A program made the position numbers and the translations under genes. Below the pieces are notes generated by a model. The model saw only the letters and a program-made list of their open reading frames with translations. It did no database searches and had not been told where the DNA came from. 64,000 bases of DNA from a virus, in IMG/VR virus record IMGVR_UViG_3300036944_001324, positions 1-64,000 of that record; one strand, written 5' to 3'. Each line of letters opens with the position of its first letter. The stretch's first letter is position 1. This document shows positions 34,364 through 43,687 of this stretch, piece after piece.

Positions 34364-34950
34364 AAGTGGTCGTCGCTTACCCCAATGGCTTCGTGGGCTA
34401 CTCGGTAGGCTGGCCTATTCGTCAGTACTCCGCTGACATGGAAGAGAAACTCGCAGCGATGCGTTTTTCCAAAGTGACCGCTCCCAAAGAAAAGAGCGTG
34501 ATCTCCAACCCCATCGTCGAGAACCTGTTCTCGCAGTGGCGTTCCATGTCCCGGCGTGGTACGGACGTCGACTTCGTGTCGGACGTGATTGCTGCGGCAG
34601 CTCAAGCATTTGGCACCACCGATATCTACGAGTGGTGTTTCATGCAGACCAAGAGCCCGTACTTCACGGCCGACCATCGTCAGTTCTTGAACGATACGTT
34701 CGAGTTCATTGAGACGGGTCGTCGCAAGTTCAGCCACGCCACTTGGAACAAGGTGTTGCGCGTTCGCATGGTCAATCCTCAGGATGCCCTGCAGCCGTAC
34801 AACTACCAGGAATTCTTCCGCATCAGCGCTCCGCTGCAATACAAGCCATCTTCGCACATCTACACGTTGATTGAGCGCTGGCTTGCTCAACCGGGTGGGT
34901 TTGATGACATGCTCCAAACCCTGCACATCCTCTTTGGTGAGCACGAGTAA
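34360..34950 (+). CDS. Virion-block protein
   Basis: 196 residues, coupled to the preceding gene by ATGA. Rich in aromatic residues (YPNGFVGYSVGWPIRQY; EWCFMQTKSPYFTADHRQFLNDTFEF). No motif, signal or membrane segment seen. Its fixed place between the coiled-coil protein and the inner-body paralogs suggests a head-assembly role by context only. Confidence 0.6.
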   Translation: MKVVVAYPNGFVGYSVGWPIRQYSADMEEKLAAMRFSKVTAPKEKSVISNPIVENLFSQWRSMSRRGTDVDFVSDVIAAAAQAFGTTDIYEWCFMQTKSPYFTADHRQFLNDTFEFIETGRRKFSHATWNKVLRVRMVNPQDALQPYNYQEFFRISAPLQYKPSSHIYTLIERWLAQPGGFDDMLQTLHILFGEHE

Positions 34951-34985
34951 TTCGTCACGCCTTCATTCAGAAAACGGAAATTCTC

Positions 34986-36701
34986 ATGAATCCATTGCTC
35001 AAACAAATCCTGGCTGGCGTTATGGTGCCCGCCAAGGAGAACTTGATCGATCAAGCCGCCCAAGCCAACCAGACAGCGGGCACTACCGATCCTGAACAAG
35101 TTCAAAAGAACGTCGACTTCCAAGCGGAAATCGATCGTCTCAAAGAACTCCAAGGCGACAATAGCGACGGCGGTACATCCACCGATCCTGTTGAAGGAAA
35201 CCCTGACGACGCAGCTGGCGGTGACGACGGTTCTCAACCGAGTCCTGACACTACCGGCGGCGGCGCTGGTGGTACTGACGGTGGTACCGAAGGCGGCGAA
35301 GGCGGTGACAACGGCGACCCCGACAACACCGACCCCGAACAAGATCCAGAACAAGAGCCCGAAGAAGATCCCGGCAACGGCGATGTTCCCGAAGAAGCAG
35401 AAGCTTCGGCCGACGGTGAAGAAGGCGATCAAGAGCCTGATGAAGACACCGAACCTCCAACGGAAGACGCAGAGATCGCTCAAGAAGCTCTGCGTGTGGC
35501 GGTTGAAGCACTGGAGGCTATTGGCCGTGCTCACGAGATGGGTGTTGTGAAACCCCAGCACATCGCGCTGTTCGATCTGGCGATTGAATCGCAATACCTG
35601 AACATCGGCATCACTGCCCGTCCTGGTGTCAGTCTCGAGTCCGTCTTGCCTGAAGGCAGCGCTGGCAAGGTCAAGTACGCCGCCGGCAAGGTGGCTGAAT
35701 TCCTGCGCCAGATCCTGGCCAAGATGAAAGAATACTACACCAAGGTCCTGCGTTGGATTCGTGACTTCTTCCAAGGCTATCGCGAAGCCAATGGCGTGTT
35801 CGCCAAGAACACCGAAGGCCTGCTCAAGCGTATCCAATACCTCAAGGGTAAAGAACGTGATCAAGCTGAGATCGACCAACTGGCTGAAAAGAAAGCCATC
35901 TCTGGCCGGCGCCTGTCTACCGACGGCAGTGTTCCTACGCTAGATTCCATCGCCAGTGGCATTGCAGCGATGCAGTCCATCGGCAAGGGTATCCGCTACT
36001 CGATCACGGAAGAAGAAGCCTACGGTCCTTTGGTGGACTTGGTGTCTGACTTCGACGTGGATGACATGGAAGGCAAACTCGCCAGTACGTCCAACGGCAT
36101 TCGTCCTGAAACCATGTTCCGCATCGCGGGAACAAGCTCCGTGTTTGAAAACTCGGACCTGTACCGCAGCTCTAGCATCAAGGAATCGAGCTTCACCAAC
36201 ATGGTGGATTTCAGCATTCGCAATCTGTTTGGTCTGTCCAGCTATGTGTGGACTTTGGCCGGTCGTGATGTGAGAAACATCGATTCTGTCGTTCACTTCA
36301 ACCACGGTTACAAGTTCGGCATCCATACCGAGCGTCGTGACGTGATGGTTCCTCTTCTCACCAACCTTGCAGACTGCGAGAAAGCCATGCAGATGGTGGC
36401 TCCTTTGCTCAAGGAACTGCAAGCCATGGGTGAGATGACCAAGGTGATGGAAGCTGTTGAAGCCACCATCATCAAGAACCAGTCCGTGATGAAGAACCTG
36501 GTGGACACCCTTGATATGGAAGAAACCTCTAAGATGAAAGTCTTGATGGCTTACTCGACCGGACAGTCGGCTTACACCAACTTGTTCGTCAAGAGCGTGA
36601 CGCTTCACATGCAAAACCTCGATGCGGTGGTCAAGGCGATTCACACCTGGGTTGCCCAGAGCCTGAACATCATTGCACCTGAAAAGGCCCCAGCGGCCTA
36701 A
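34986..36701 (+). CDS. Inner virion-type protein with long acidic repeat region
   Basis: 571 residues. Residues ~55-165 are extremely acidic and Gly/Asp/Glu/Pro-rich (runs of GGD, DPEQ, EPEEDP). An S-L-E site at 216-218 (VSLESV) lies at the homologous place to the cleavage-like sites of the paralogs, followed by a Lys-rich amphipathic helix (FLRQILAKMKEYYTKVLRWIRDFF, about 237-260). The C-terminal ~300 residues form a mixed domain. In phiKZ-type phages comparable proteins are internal head proteins cut by the prohead protease after S/A-x-E. The acidic region resembles a DNA-mimicking or scaffold-like propeptide. ATG 34986 lies 35 nt after the upstream stop. Confidence 0.74.
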   Translation: MNPLLKQILAGVMVPAKENLIDQAAQANQTAGTTDPEQVQKNVDFQAEIDRLKELQGDNSDGGTSTDPVEGNPDDAAGGDDGSQPSPDTTGGGAGGTDGGTEGGEGGDNGDPDNTDPEQDPEQEPEEDPGNGDVPEEAEASADGEEGDQEPDEDTEPPTEDAEIAQEALRVAVEALEAIGRAHEMGVVKPQHIALFDLAIESQYLNIGITARPGVSLESVLPEGSAGKVKYAAGKVAEFLRQILAKMKEYYTKVLRWIRDFFQGYREANGVFAKNTEGLLKRIQYLKGKERDQAEIDQLAEKKAISGRRLSTDGSVPTLDSIASGIAAMQSIGKGIRYSITEEEAYGPLVDLVSDFDVDDMEGKLASTSNGIRPETMFRIAGTSSVFENSDLYRSSSIKESSFTNMVDFSIRNLFGLSSYVWTLAGRDVRNIDSVVHFNHGYKFGIHTERRDVMVPLLTNLADCEKAMQMVAPLLKELQAMGEMTKVMEAVEATIIKNQSVMKNLVDTLDMEETSKMKVLMAYSTGQSAYTNLFVKSVTLHMQNLDAVVKAIHTWVAQSLNIIAPEKAPAA

Positions 36702-36706
36702 ACCAT

Positions 36707-36739
36707 AGGAGGCGTAGGCGATGACCGCCTGCGCCCCCT
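36707..36739 (+). terminator. GC-rich hairpin between inner-body genes
   Basis: AGG.GGCG.AGGCG / CCGCCT.CGCC.CCT around ATGA, an imperfect but GC-rich stem, followed by CTGATCTCTTTTCACC. It is followed by a pyrimidine-rich leader (TTTCTTTTCCCTTCTTTTT) before the next start. Confidence 0.5.
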
Positions 36740-36789
36740 GATCTCTTTTCACCTGTTTCTTTTCCCTTCTTTTTCTGAGAAAGAATTTC

Positions 36790-38046
36790 ATGAACGCTTC
36801 TTTTACCCGGCAACTGCGTGGTGGCCAAGGCGCATTCTCCCGCGAGAACCTGGAAAACGCCGATCTGCCACAACTGCCACCTGAACAAGTCGAACCGGCC
36901 CTGGCCGAAACCGACACCGTGGTCGCTGAAGTCGAGACCGAAGTGCCTACCGCTGTCGCGGAACTGGACGAAGGCACCGACGCCATCGCCGAAGCCGAAG
37001 GCGATGCCAACACCCTGGAAAACACCGCCCAGATCCTGGAAGACGCGATCGCTGCCGAGCCCGTGAATGACCCGGCCAATCCCGAAGCCGAACCCATTCC
37101 TGGCGAAGTGCCTACCGACGTGGAACCCGCCGGTGCTGAAATTGCCGACCTGGCTATCGAAGCCATCTCCAGCAAGTACGCCATGGCTCGCCCTGCCCGC
37201 ATCAGCGCTGAAAGCTTCGCTTCCGGCGCCGCTCGCGTGGCTACCTACCGCGCCCTGTCGACCGAAGCCTTCGAGAAGGCTGGTGAACTGCGCGCCCGTG
37301 CCGTTGAAGGCATCAAGAAGCTGATCGCCTGGTTCAAGGATTTCCTGAAGTCCGTGTTCGACAAGCGCACCAAGCTGGAAAAGCGCATCGCTGCTCTGAC
37401 CGCCTCGGCCAACTCGCTGACCGGCGAAGTCGCTGCTGACGCCAAGATCAAGGTCGGTGGCTGGGGCGCCGTCGTGGGTGAGGCCGTTGCTACCGATCCC
37501 GCTCCTGCTCTGAAGGAACTGGTGAACTTCGTCAACGAATTCGGCCAGATCGCCAAGATCGGTGGCAAGTCCATCGCCGAAACCGGCGACGTGGCTGAAG
37601 TGGACCTGAACCCCAAGAAGCTGGCCGGCCTGACCCTGAAGTTCTCCGCCACTGGTGGCAAGTACTCGGTGACCAAGGAACAATCGGGCAAGCCCGAAGC
37701 CGTGGAAATGGCACCTCTGAACGACGCCGCCATCAAGGCCGTGCTGCGCGACGCGCACAAGGCTCTGAAGTCGCTGACGCTGGCCGAAGCCAACTTCAAC
37801 GTCTTGATCAAAGACATGGAAGGCGCCTACGGCACCCTGAAGTCGGCCGTGACTGGCAAGGAAGGCGGCGAGAAGGTTGACCGCTCTGCTGTGATCGCTC
37901 GTTACCAAGCTTTCAGCAAGCTGTCGGGTTCCGTGTCAGCTGTGGCTCTGGCTGTGATCGGCAACGCTGTCTCGATGGTCGAGAAGTCGATGGCTGCCCA
38001 CAAGGCACCCGCCGCCGCTGCTGCTCCTGCACCCGCTGCCGCCTAA
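36790..38046 (+). CDS. Inner virion-type protein, probably very abundant
   Basis: 418 residues. The N-terminus MNASFTRQLRGGQGAFSREN matches that of the next paralog (QLR then SREN), which may be a packaging tag. Residues 30-125 are acidic. S-A-E at 139-141 (ISAESF) and S-T-E at 157-159 are cleavage-like sites, followed by FEKAGELRARAVEGIKK and the helix LIAWFKDFLKSVF. The C-terminus is an Ala/Pro-rich tail. Codon use is unusually extreme (Leu almost always CTG, Ala GCC, Lys AAG), stronger than in neighbouring genes and its paralog, suggesting very high expression. Family by shared architecture with 4329, 6025, 34986 and 38218. Confidence 0.76.
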   Translation: MNASFTRQLRGGQGAFSRENLENADLPQLPPEQVEPALAETDTVVAEVETEVPTAVAELDEGTDAIAEAEGDANTLENTAQILEDAIAAEPVNDPANPEAEPIPGEVPTDVEPAGAEIADLAIEAISSKYAMARPARISAESFASGAARVATYRALSTEAFEKAGELRARAVEGIKKLIAWFKDFLKSVFDKRTKLEKRIAALTASANSLTGEVAADAKIKVGGWGAVVGEAVATDPAPALKELVNFVNEFGQIAKIGGKSIAETGDVAEVDLNPKKLAGLTLKFSATGGKYSVTKEQSGKPEAVEMAPLNDAAIKAVLRDAHKALKSLTLAEANFNVLIKDMEGAYGTLKSAVTGKEGGEKVDRSAVIARYQAFSKLSGSVSAVALAVIGNAVSMVEKSMAAHKAPAAAAAPAPAAA

Positions 38047-38100
38047 CCGTTTCTACGGTTAAATAAAAGCAGGCTCTTCGGGGCCTGCTTTTATGCTGTT
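38045..38100 (+). terminator. Double hairpin with TTTATGCTGTT
   Basis: AACCGTttctACGGTT (38045-38060) overlaps the end of the gene. AAAAGCAGG / CCTGCTTTT (38065-38092) then runs straight into TATGCTGTT, so the decamer overlaps the stem's 3' arm. Confidence 0.85.
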
Positions 38101-38217
38101 TGTTTCTTTGTGAATTATGTGCGTAGCAGTTAACACCGCGTGAGAACCATGGTATGGATTTCCTCACCTTTAGTTATACCGACAACTTCTTTCTTTTCTT
38201 CCTAGGAAAAACCTGAC

Positions 38218-39369
38218 ATGACTTCTTACACCAAACAACTGCGTACCAGCAAGGGCGTGATTGCCGCTCTCTCGCGCGAAAACATCGATCAAGCTCCAGC
38301 ACCAGTGGCTGATGAGATGACACCCGAAGCAGCGACTGCCGTTCTGGCTGAGCCCGTTGCCCAAGAAATCGAACAAGACGTTCTCGCCCCCGCTGAACAA
38401 ATCGAGCAAGGCACTGACGCTCTGATGGAAGCAGAAGCCGACGCCGGCCTGCTGGAAAACACCGCCCAGATCCTGGAAGACGCATCCGGTGAAACTGCGG
38501 CCGACGTCGATGTGGCGACACCCGAGCTGGCCAACATTACCGTGGAGCGCATCTCTGCCAAGTACGGCATGGCCCGCACTGCCGTCCTGTCCAAGGAAAG
38601 CCTGGGCGCTGCTGCTGGTCGCGTTGAATCCACCCGCTTCATCTCCAAGGAAGCTTTCGAGAAAGCTGGTGAACTGCGCAAGCGTGTGAGCGAAGGCGTG
38701 GCCAAACTGATCGAGTGGTTCAAGAACCTGATCAAGAACATTTTCGACAAGCGCACCAAACTGGAAAATCGTCTGAACGCAGTGTTGGCCATGACAAAGA
38801 CCAAAGAGGGCGTTAAAGCCAGCGAAGACGCCACGATCAACGTCACCAGGGACATTGCCGAACTCAATGTTTCTGATGTCAGCGCTTTGATCTATAAATT
38901 CAAAAAGGTCGAAGAACTGGCCAAGGAAAACGCAGCTTCCATGCAAGGCATGGAAAACGAAACCCTTGACTTCAATCCCAAGAAACTCGGCGGTGTCACG
39001 TTGATCTGCGACATCGTTGACGGCAAAGTCTCGGTTACCAAGCAGACGGAAAAAGGACAGGAGACGTTGAAGAAAGCCGTTCCTACCCTGACTGACGTGA
39101 CCGAAGCTGCCAAGATGGGCCTGACCATCCTGAAAGATCTGAAAACAGCCGAAGCATCGTGTGAAAAGATCGTTGCCGAAATGGGTAGCGCTACACAAAA
39201 ACTCAAAGCCCTGGTCACCGGTGAAGACAATGGTGCTGGGGCAACACGTGGTAACATTCTGGCACGTTACCAAGGTGTCACCACTCTGGCAGGCGCGTTG
39301 AGCGCCGTCACACTGAAAGTGGTCGCTGACCTCAGCACTATGTGCGAGCAAAGTTTGGCTGCTTACTAA
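38218..39369 (+). CDS. Inner virion-type protein, close paralog of 36790-38046
   Basis: 383 residues, clearly a duplicate of the preceding gene: MTSYTKQLR start, SREN at 19-22, an acidic region with LENTAQILEDA, S-K-E at 125-127 (LSKESL), S-K-E at 143-145 (ISKEAF), then the conserved FEKAGELRKRV and LIEWFKNLIKNIF helix and FDKRTKLENR. The acidic propeptide is shorter and the codon bias weaker than in its sister. Both cleavage-like sites are retained. Expected location: inside the capsid, processed during maturation. Confidence 0.76.
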   Translation: MTSYTKQLRTSKGVIAALSRENIDQAPAPVADEMTPEAATAVLAEPVAQEIEQDVLAPAEQIEQGTDALMEAEADAGLLENTAQILEDASGETAADVDVATPELANITVERISAKYGMARTAVLSKESLGAAAGRVESTRFISKEAFEKAGELRKRVSEGVAKLIEWFKNLIKNIFDKRTKLENRLNAVLAMTKTKEGVKASEDATINVTRDIAELNVSDVSALIYKFKKVEELAKENAASMQGMENETLDFNPKKLGGVTLICDIVDGKVSVTKQTEKGQETLKKAVPTLTDVTEAAKMGLTILKDLKTAEASCEKIVAEMGSATQKLKALVTGEDNGAGATRGNILARYQGVTTLAGALSAVTLKVVADLSTMCEQSLAAY

Positions 39370-39393
39370 ACACTGCCATCGCATAAAGCACTG

Positions 39394-39463
39394 CAAGGGT
39401 GGTAACCCTTGTGAGTTCCTGCAACGGGAGGAGAGGCTGCAAGGCCTCTCCTTTTATGCCGTC
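39394..39463 (+). terminator. Double hairpin with TTTATGCCGTC
   Basis: CAAGGGT / ACCCTTG (39394-39411) and GGAGAGGC / GCCTCTCC (39430-39451) are followed by TTTTATGCCGTC (39452-39463). An upstream ATCGCATAAAGC at 39378-39389 mirrors the 5' arm. Confidence 0.85.
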
Positions 39464-39534
39464 AAACACTCTATCATGTGCTGGGTCCCTTTGTTGAGTG
39501 ACTTGTTCTTTTTACCTCTTAAGGAGTTTTACGC

Positions 39535-40506
39535 ATGAAAGCGTCCGCTATCGTTACGGTCGCAAGCAATGTGCTTGTACCGTATATCCTGCTTGCCTTA
39601 GGTTGGCAGGCTTTCTCTTTCCTTCAAGCAAACAACTGGTTGTATTACGCAGCGTTTGCCGTCTTGGCGTGGATCGTTCTGTGGAACGCTACCCCGCACT
39701 ACCTGGTGTGGAAACGCAAGGACATGCCCACTGCTCTCAAGCGGAAAGCTTCTTTGAGCTTCCTTGAATCAGCGCTACGGGGCGCGGTTGTCATGCCGTT
39801 CAGCATGAGCGCATTCTTCGTTGTACCCATCGTTCTTTTGTTCGTCAAGGAAAAGGACAACAAACTACCCGGTATCTTTGATCTACTCTACGGTGACGTC
39901 AACGGCATCCACGGTGACAGTGTCTTTTGGGTTTGGAATCCTGAGATCGGTGAAGAGATTCGCATCGAACTACCGCAGACCCTGGACATCGAAACGGAAC
40001 AACGCAACCGTTTCATTGAAGTGAACTACTTCTTGGAAGGTGTCTGGCAACGCACGTGGGCATCCCGTGTTGTGTGGTTGCTTCGCAATCGCTCGACCAA
40101 GCTCAGCGAGAAGATGGGCGTTCGCATTGCCAACTACCGTGAATGGAAGTACTGGGGTCCTCTCAAGCCTATCGATCGTCTGGCTACCGGTAGCTATGTG
40201 ATGCAGATGGGTAAACACTTCGAGGTGTACCAGATCGTGTCCTTGGGCAAGTGGTTTGGCAAGTTCCCCATGATCTGTCGCCAGCGTTACGGCTACAAAC
40301 TGGGCAATCAGATGGGTCCATTCATCACTACCCACGAAATGGCTCGCAAGACCAGCTCGGAAGTGATCAACATCGCTTACACCATCAAGGGTGACAAGGG
40401 ACCATCGAGCCAGGCCTTTCCGTTGAACCCTCTGGTTGAAAACGAAGACGGTAGCGTGAGCCTGGCTCTCGACTTGATCGATCAGAAGACAGGACGGCCT
40501 CTCTGA
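39535..40506 (+). CDS. Membrane protein, unrecognised
   Basis: 323 residues. At least two membrane segments at the N-terminus (VPYILLALGWQAFSFL; YYAAFAVLAWIVLW) and a third at about 90-105 (FSMSAFFVVPIVLLFV), followed by a long soluble domain with Trp/Tyr-rich blocks (YREWKYWGPLKP; MICRQRYGYKLG). A YGYKLG-type ending is familiar from membrane proteins of several phages, but I cannot give a family. Strong AAGGAG ribosome-binding site 8 nt upstream. Monocistronic between two punctuation hairpins. Confidence 0.7.
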   Translation: MKASAIVTVASNVLVPYILLALGWQAFSFLQANNWLYYAAFAVLAWIVLWNATPHYLVWKRKDMPTALKRKASLSFLESALRGAVVMPFSMSAFFVVPIVLLFVKEKDNKLPGIFDLLYGDVNGIHGDSVFWVWNPEIGEEIRIELPQTLDIETEQRNRFIEVNYFLEGVWQRTWASRVVWLLRNRSTKLSEKMGVRIANYREWKYWGPLKPIDRLATGSYVMQMGKHFEVYQIVSLGKWFGKFPMICRQRYGYKLGNQMGPFITTHEMARKTSSEVINIAYTIKGDKGPSSQAFPLNPLVENEDGSVSLALDLIDQKTGRPL

Positions 40507-40563
40507 GGCTCTTTCAATGCAAAGGTAAGGCAACCCCTTACGTCAGTTCTTAAAATAGCTTGT

Positions 40564-40630
40564 AGGGGCATTTAAGCCCTTTTAAAAGCAATCGTCATAG
40601 AGCCAGGGTTACAACCCTGGCTCTTATGCT
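40564..40630 (+). terminator. Tandem hairpins ending in TTATGCTGTC
   Basis: AGGGGC/GCCCT (40564-40580) with a TTTT run, then the perfect stem AGAGCCAGGGT / ACCCTGGCTCT (40599-40623) continuing into TTATGCTGTC. Confidence 0.85.
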
Positions 40631-40719
40631 GTCTTCCTAATTACGTCGAACGATTTTGCGTTCTTGAAATCGTGTGTAACGATCGCTAAAGCTATCGACT
40701 AAGAAAGAGATTTTCCATT

Positions 40720-42312
40720 ATGCCTATTGTCAGTATCCCTCTTTTGGATGTGGATCAAACTATCACGCGTCCAGCTGTTCTTGACGTAGTTCGTCAAGTC
40801 AAAGACATCACGGGAATACCACAAGCCACTCCAGTTGTCTACATCGGTCAGGGTGAGAGCCGTCATCAGTTCGGTTCTACCGCGGGATCGCAAGAAGACA
40901 CCACCAAAATCAACTCCACCCAAATGGTCACCATTGAAGTGGACGAGCGCTACGACGAGGGGTTCTTCACTGCAAACGCGGGACACCGCCCTGAGCAGCA
41001 TCCTGATTTCATTGATCCGCACCTTGGGGTTATCGTCAAACCCATCTATGCCGTCAGTGAGTTCGATGTGAACTTCGTATATCGGACACCTTCTCGCTCG
41101 GAAGCTATTCGCTGGCGCAACGATGCCCAGTTCAAGGCTTCCCAGATGCGTGACGTGAACATGCACGAGCTCACGTACTACTACCTGATCCCCAACGCTT
41201 GCATCAACTTGCTCCAGCACATTCACGAGCTGCGTGAAAAGCAAGCACCCTACGGCGATACGTTCGAAGAATACGTGCGTGAGCGAATGACCACCCGCTC
41301 TACGGACGCCGTGGACATGACAGGTACTCACATGCGTCTTGTCATCCGTGAAACACAGATGCGGGTTCAGGGTGTGTTTGACTTCCAAGCACAACCTGAA
41401 AAGCAAGAGAAGAATGCTGACAATGGTGGTTGGGAAGTACGGTTTACGTACAAGTTCAGCTTCAGCAAGCCCGTTGCTTCTTCGGTGCAGTATCCGATCA
41501 TCGTTCACAACCAACTGATCGACGATAAGTTCATTCCCCAAACACCTGTTGACCACGAACGCATTCAAGCACGCGCAGCCCTTTCGACGAATGCACTGCA
41601 TTACTTCGAAGCCCACCGGATGCAGGCATCCATCGTTGGTGAGAAGACCCTCAAGTTTTTCCCGGCTATCGATGAGTGGCAGCCTCGACAGCTCGCGCCC
41701 GATACCCGACCCTACCTGTCTGTGTTGCTGGAAATCGATCCTGCCAACGACCGCTTCTTGGTCAACCTCGCGGACCTTGGTGATTACATCATCGATCCAG
41801 AGATCCTTGACTTCATCCGTGCGGGCGAGCATTTCTTTTTGAACAAGCTGCATTCTTCTTTGATGCAGGTGAGCCTGTACCGCAACGAGCAATTGGTCCG
41901 CCATGACCGGTTCTCTATCGGTGCCGATCTGAACGTCACACTGCTTGAACCCTCGGATCTTCGCTGCACGTACCGGTTGATTCTTTCGTTTTGCTCCGAC
42001 ATCACGAAAGTGGATTACCGTGCTGTGCGTCGGACCAAGCCGTATCCAAACGTCATGCAAAAGCTGGTCCGTATGGCTCGTGCTAACCGCGGACAAATCC
42101 GTCGTCTGCTGCCGTACTTGGACATCGAGCATTTGTTCATGGATCTTCCCAACACTGGCTTTAGCCGGCAAGAGATCATTGACTCCATTGTGTCGATGAA
42201 AACGGTCATGAACTACCACGCAGAAGCCTCACGCAAAGACGTGAGTACCACCACGGTAAGCGCAAGGTTCGAAGAACCCAAGCTGGGACCGCCGCAGATC
42301 ATCCAACCTTAA
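40720..42312 (+). CDS. Virion (tail/baseplate block) protein
   Basis: 530 residues starting MPIVSIPLLDVDQTIT. The sequence is beta-rich in the first 240 residues and helical later, with many Arg and aromatic residues. First gene of an eight-gene co-directional run (40720-48631) with short gaps and ATGA couplings. No enzymatic motif. Position and size suggest a tail or baseplate component, but no homolog was recognised. Confidence 0.58.
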   Translation: MPIVSIPLLDVDQTITRPAVLDVVRQVKDITGIPQATPVVYIGQGESRHQFGSTAGSQEDTTKINSTQMVTIEVDERYDEGFFTANAGHRPEQHPDFIDPHLGVIVKPIYAVSEFDVNFVYRTPSRSEAIRWRNDAQFKASQMRDVNMHELTYYYLIPNACINLLQHIHELREKQAPYGDTFEEYVRERMTTRSTDAVDMTGTHMRLVIRETQMRVQGVFDFQAQPEKQEKNADNGGWEVRFTYKFSFSKPVASSVQYPIIVHNQLIDDKFIPQTPVDHERIQARAALSTNALHYFEAHRMQASIVGEKTLKFFPAIDEWQPRQLAPDTRPYLSVLLEIDPANDRFLVNLADLGDYIIDPEILDFIRAGEHFFLNKLHSSLMQVSLYRNEQLVRHDRFSIGADLNVTLLEPSDLRCTYRLILSFCSDITKVDYRAVRRTKPYPNVMQKLVRMARANRGQIRRLLPYLDIEHLFMDLPNTGFSRQEIIDSIVSMKTVMNYHAEASRKDVSTTTVSARFEEPKLGPPQIIQP

Positions 42313-42325
42313 CTCATTCACCCCC

Positions 42326-43687
42326 ATGCCCGTTATCACGAAAAAGCCCTCTGCACCTGCCGAGGTGCGGCCATCTATACCTGCGGTGGCCAGTCCACCG
42401 GCCAAGCCGGTTATTGTGGATACCTTGCAAAAGCCTCGCAGTACGCTAGGTGCGTATGTGGAAGGTGCTGTTTACACGGTCGACTACTACAGCCAGGTCC
42501 TCACGGAAGACAGTGCTCTTTACGCACACGACCCAAGCGCCAGTGCTATCAACCAAACTTTCAAGAAGATCAGCCGTCTTGAGATCCGTTTGACAGAAGG
42601 GTTGACCAGTCAACAAGACGAGCAAGAAAAGACATTCACAGTTCGCGGGTCTGGTCATATCACACACGGCGTGATCCCTAACGCTGGTGACATGTTCGCT
42701 GCTGACGTCGGTGATGGTCGGGAAGGTATCTTCCAAGTCAACACCAGTGAAAAACGGTCTATCTTCAAAGACTCTGTTTATTACGTTCAGTTCCAATTGC
42801 TTTACTTCTCCAAGGACAACGCAGTCAAGCGTGCCGATCTGGAAAACAAAGCAGTTGCGAAGTACCACTACATCCGTGACTTTGCCCGCTGGGGTCAAAA
42901 CCCCGTGGTGTCCGACGGTCGTTACAAGAGCTTGCAAGAACTGCAGGTTCTCTACACCCAGATGGTCAACCACTACTTTGAATGGTTCTACTCGCGTGAC
43001 CGCGGAACCTTCCTTGTCCCAGGTCAATCGGGTAGCGTGTACGATCCGAACATCGTCGCGGCGATGCACGCCATCGTTCCTGTGCGGGACTTTCCCGACA
43101 TTCAAAAAGTGCGCCACTGGAGCACCCAAGACGACAACCTGCTCAAGCAGCCTAACTTGCTGACGGCTTTGCTCAAGCGTGATGACAAACTCCTCATCAT
43201 TGCCAATCGCAAGATGGGAACAGTCAACGTTGGTGCTTTCACCAACTACGCCCCTATGCGTTCTATCCGGTACTCCGGCATGGACCGGATCGTCTACCCG
43301 ATCTTGCAAAACGGCAGCATCGACCATTCTCGCAACGGGATGGATCGCGCTGCTGTTCCTGAGCCTCTTGCCGACGTCCCGTCTTTGTACGGACACCTTG
43401 AAGCGATGGGTCGCACCGAGAAGCCTGCGATGGCTGTTGATATCCCTGAGATCCATCCGGTTCTCATTGATGACAACTACATCCTGTCCGGTGCGTTCTA
43501 CACGAACTCCACAGGTGTGAGTCTGCTGGAGAAACTCACTCGTGACTACCTGGAAGGTGAGGGAATTAATCCTGAACACCTGCATTATCTGGCTAGCAAT
43601 TATTTCGCGTGGGGTGGTCTGGAGCGTTTTTACTACATTCCAATTTTGATCATTCTCACGCAGTCCCTTTTGCGTGATTCGATATGA
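42326..43687 (+). CDS. Virion (tail/baseplate block) protein
   Basis: 453 residues, starting 13 nt after the previous stop. The first ~40 residues are Pro/Ala/Lys-rich (an extended linker); the rest is mixed beta/alpha with Tyr/Phe-rich segments. The C-terminus ends with a hydrophobic helix (YYIPILIILTQSLL). It is coupled by ATGA to the next gene. Structural role by context. Confidence 0.58.
   Translation: MPVITKKPSAPAEVRPSIPAVASPPAKPVIVDTLQKPRSTLGAYVEGAVYTVDYYSQVLTEDSALYAHDPSASAINQTFKKISRLEIRLTEGLTSQQDEQEKTFTVRGSGHITHGVIPNAGDMFAADVGDGREGIFQVNTSEKRSIFKDSVYYVQFQLLYFSKDNAVKRADLENKAVAKYHYIRDFARWGQNPVVSDGRYKSLQELQVLYTQMVNHYFEWFYSRDRGTFLVPGQSGSVYDPNIVAAMHAIVPVRDFPDIQKVRHWSTQDDNLLKQPNLLTALLKRDDKLLIIANRKMGTVNVGAFTNYAPMRSIRYSGMDRIVYPILQNGSIDHSRNGMDRAAVPEPLADVPSLYGHLEAMGRTEKPAMAVDIPEIHPVLIDDNYILSGAFYTNSTGVSLLEKLTRDYLEGEGINPEHLHYLASNYFAWGGLERFYYIPILIILTQSLLRDSI

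Noticed and set aside
36670-37908. 412-codon minus-strand frame opposite the abundant inner-virion gene
   Set aside because: Arises from the extreme codon bias of the plus-strand gene; Gly/His/Phe-rich and unlike neighbours.
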